Assembly: GCF_022869165.1 (NCBI RefSeq)
Contig: NZ_CP094929.1
Coordinates: 682,001 to 746,000 of the forward strand
Direction of reading: 5' to 3'
From: Sphaerochaeta associata
GTDB lineage: Bacteria > Spirochaetota > Spirochaetia > Sphaerochaetales > Sphaerochaetaceae
Length of the DNA stretch: 64,000 nt
In this document: positions 62,976-64,000 of the stretch, one piece after another
Position numbering within the stretch: position 1 is the stretch's first letter
Layout of the letters: each line of letters opens with the position of its first letter
Translations under genes and position numbers: made by a program
Notes under the pieces: model-generated
Told to the model about the DNA's origin: nothing
Databases searched by the model: none
What the model saw: only the letters and a program-made list of their open reading frames with translations

Positions 62976-64000
62976 ATGAAACTGGATTTTGAGTATGGGG
63001 AAGGTACCATTTCGGCGAATCTGCCTGACAACACTGATGTATTCGTACCTGGCGTAACCGTCAAGGATCCACCTGCTCTTGCCCAGGATTGGGATACTCT
63101 CTATGCCGAGACACTGAAGAGTATTCAAAACCCGATTGGTATGCCACCGCTGACCAAGTTGGCAACAATGGGCAGCAAGGTCGTGTTTATCATCCCGGAT
63201 ATTGTGAAGGGAGGCCTTCAACCGACCAGCCATCGAAAGGTCGCCATCACTGCATGCTTGGAAGAGTTGTATAGCGTAGGCGTTGAAAAAAAGGATATCT
63301 TGATGTTGATATCCAATGGCTTGCATCCGCGTGCAACGGTGGATGAGGTGCACAAGATACTCGGGGATGACCTGTTTTACGATTTTTATCCATATGGACA
63401 GGTTACAAGCCACGATTCGGAGGATTGGGAGCACCTTGTGGATTTAGGCTATACCGCTCATGGTGATCATGTGATCATGAACAAGTATGTTTATGACGCC
63501 GATGTAGCTATTATGATCGGACATTGTCAGGGTAATCCGTATGGTGGCTATTCAGGTGGGTACAAGCATTGCACCTGCGGGATCACCCATTGGAAGAGCA
63601 TTGCTGCCCACCATGTGCCGTCGGTCATGCACCGTGTTGACTTCACGCCTGTTTCGGGAACCAGTGAGATGCGCAACAAGTTCGATGAGCAGGGCATGTT
63701 CATGGAAGAGAAGATGGGTAAGAAATTTTTCTGCTGTGACGGCGTGCTAGATTCTGCTTCCCGTCAAATGGCCATCTTTAGTGGGTATGCCAAGGAGATG
63801 CAGCCGGCAAGCTGGAAGGTTGCAGACAATCGTACGTATGTGCCGTTCGCTGAGAAGAAGTATGATTGTATCGTATTCGGTATGCCCACGAATTTCCATT
63901 ATGGAAACGGCATGGGAACAAACCCGATTCAGATGATGCAGGCCCTTTCAGCACAGGTGATTCGTCATAAGCGGATCATGAGCGATCGCTGTGTGTTCAT
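62976..64000 (+). CDS. LarA-like nickel-racemase family protein (DUF2088), 3' end outside window
   Basis: The frame is open from ATG 62976 to the right edge (341 codons). It starts 1 base after the dehydrogenase stop and follows AAGGAGAG. It aligns by motif to LarA: NGLHPRATVDEVHKILGDDLF (LarA: NGTHRPMTEEE), LVDLGYTAHGDHVIMNKYVYDADVAIMIG, and GGYSGGYKHCTCGITHW, which contains the Lys that carries the nickel pincer cofactor in LarA. The His before it is 14 rather than 10 residues upstream, so the metal geometry may differ. LarB, LarC and LarE are not in the window. A 2-hydroxyacid racemase or epimerase is the best guess. Confidence 0.75.
   Translation, partial: MKLDFEYGEGTISANLPDNTDVFVPGVTVKDPPALAQDWDTLYAETLKSIQNPIGMPPLTKLATMGSKVVFIIPDIVKGGLQPTSHRKVAITACLEELYSVGVEKKDILMLISNGLHPRATVDEVHKILGDDLFYDFYPYGQVTSHDSEDWEHLVDLGYTAHGDHVIMNKYVYDADVAIMIGHCQGNPYGGYSGGYKHCTCGITHWKSIAAHHVPSVMHRVDFTPVSGTSEMRNKFDEQGMFMEEKMGKKFFCCDGVLDSASRQMAIFSGYAKEMQPASWKVADNRTYVPFAEKKYDCIVFGMPTNFHYGNGMGTNPIQMMQALSAQVIRHKRIMSDRCVF

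Overview
The window looks like a chromosomal segment of a free-living or gut spirochaete of the Sphaerochaeta type. This is inference, based on solute-binding proteins whose signal peptides end in the AAGSKE/AAGAAE/AGGAQE style common in spirochaetes, dense short operons, many carbohydrate and organic-acid transporters, and an anaerobe-type gene set (decarboxylase sodium pump, Fe-dependent alcohol dehydrogenase, molybdenum hydroxylase). No rRNA, tRNA, CRISPR array or intact insertion sequence was recognised.

Layout. 1-5120: a truncated RpiR regulator, a divergent sugar ABC operon, a DUF89 protein and a TIM-barrel epimerase-like gene. 5242-11241: metabolic singletons (Fe-ADH, chromate-type transporter, flavin-type small oxidase, nitronate-monooxygenase-like protein, amidohydrolase). 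11352-14886: an AraC/GyrI regulator, a disrupted AbiE toxin-antitoxin module lying next to a decayed araC paralogue, and a DUF898 membrane protein. 14934-23036: a purine-like locus with a fused xanthine-dehydrogenase-family enzyme and a BMP-type nucleoside ABC transporter. 23280-25580: a PfkB kinase, dCMP deaminase and hydrolase operon. 26279-29624: an oxaloacetate-decarboxylase-type sodium pump (beta, alpha-biotin, gamma). 30014-32526: an Mrp, Nudix and SIMPL operon followed by a likely small RNA. 32543-36389: a decaying region with a truncated Doc toxin, a GntR regulator, a GntR fragment and a solute-binding-protein/aldolase fusion scar. 36449-42782: GpsA, GNAT, FAD oxidoreductase, GH36 alpha-galactosidase and a companion gene. 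42901-47755: a secreted protein and a cobalamin-riboswitch-controlled btuB-exbB-exbD-exbD-tonB operon. 47854-52996: an AraR-like regulator, a TAXI-TRAP transporter and a HAD phosphatase. 53537-64000: a DeoR-controlled nine-gene locus for an unknown small acid.

The most coherent uncharacterised system is 53537-64000. It encodes a repressor with matching operator motifs, one solute-binding protein, two different permeases, two different ATPases (one with a broken ABC signature), a TauE/SafE exporter, an alkaline-phosphatase-superfamily hydrolase, a beta-hydroxyacid dehydrogenase and a LarA-like nickel-racemase-family protein that runs off the right edge. The genes are closely spaced or overlapping, so the set probably imports a substrate, cleaves an ester, oxidises or racemises a 2- or 3-hydroxy acid and exports an anion.
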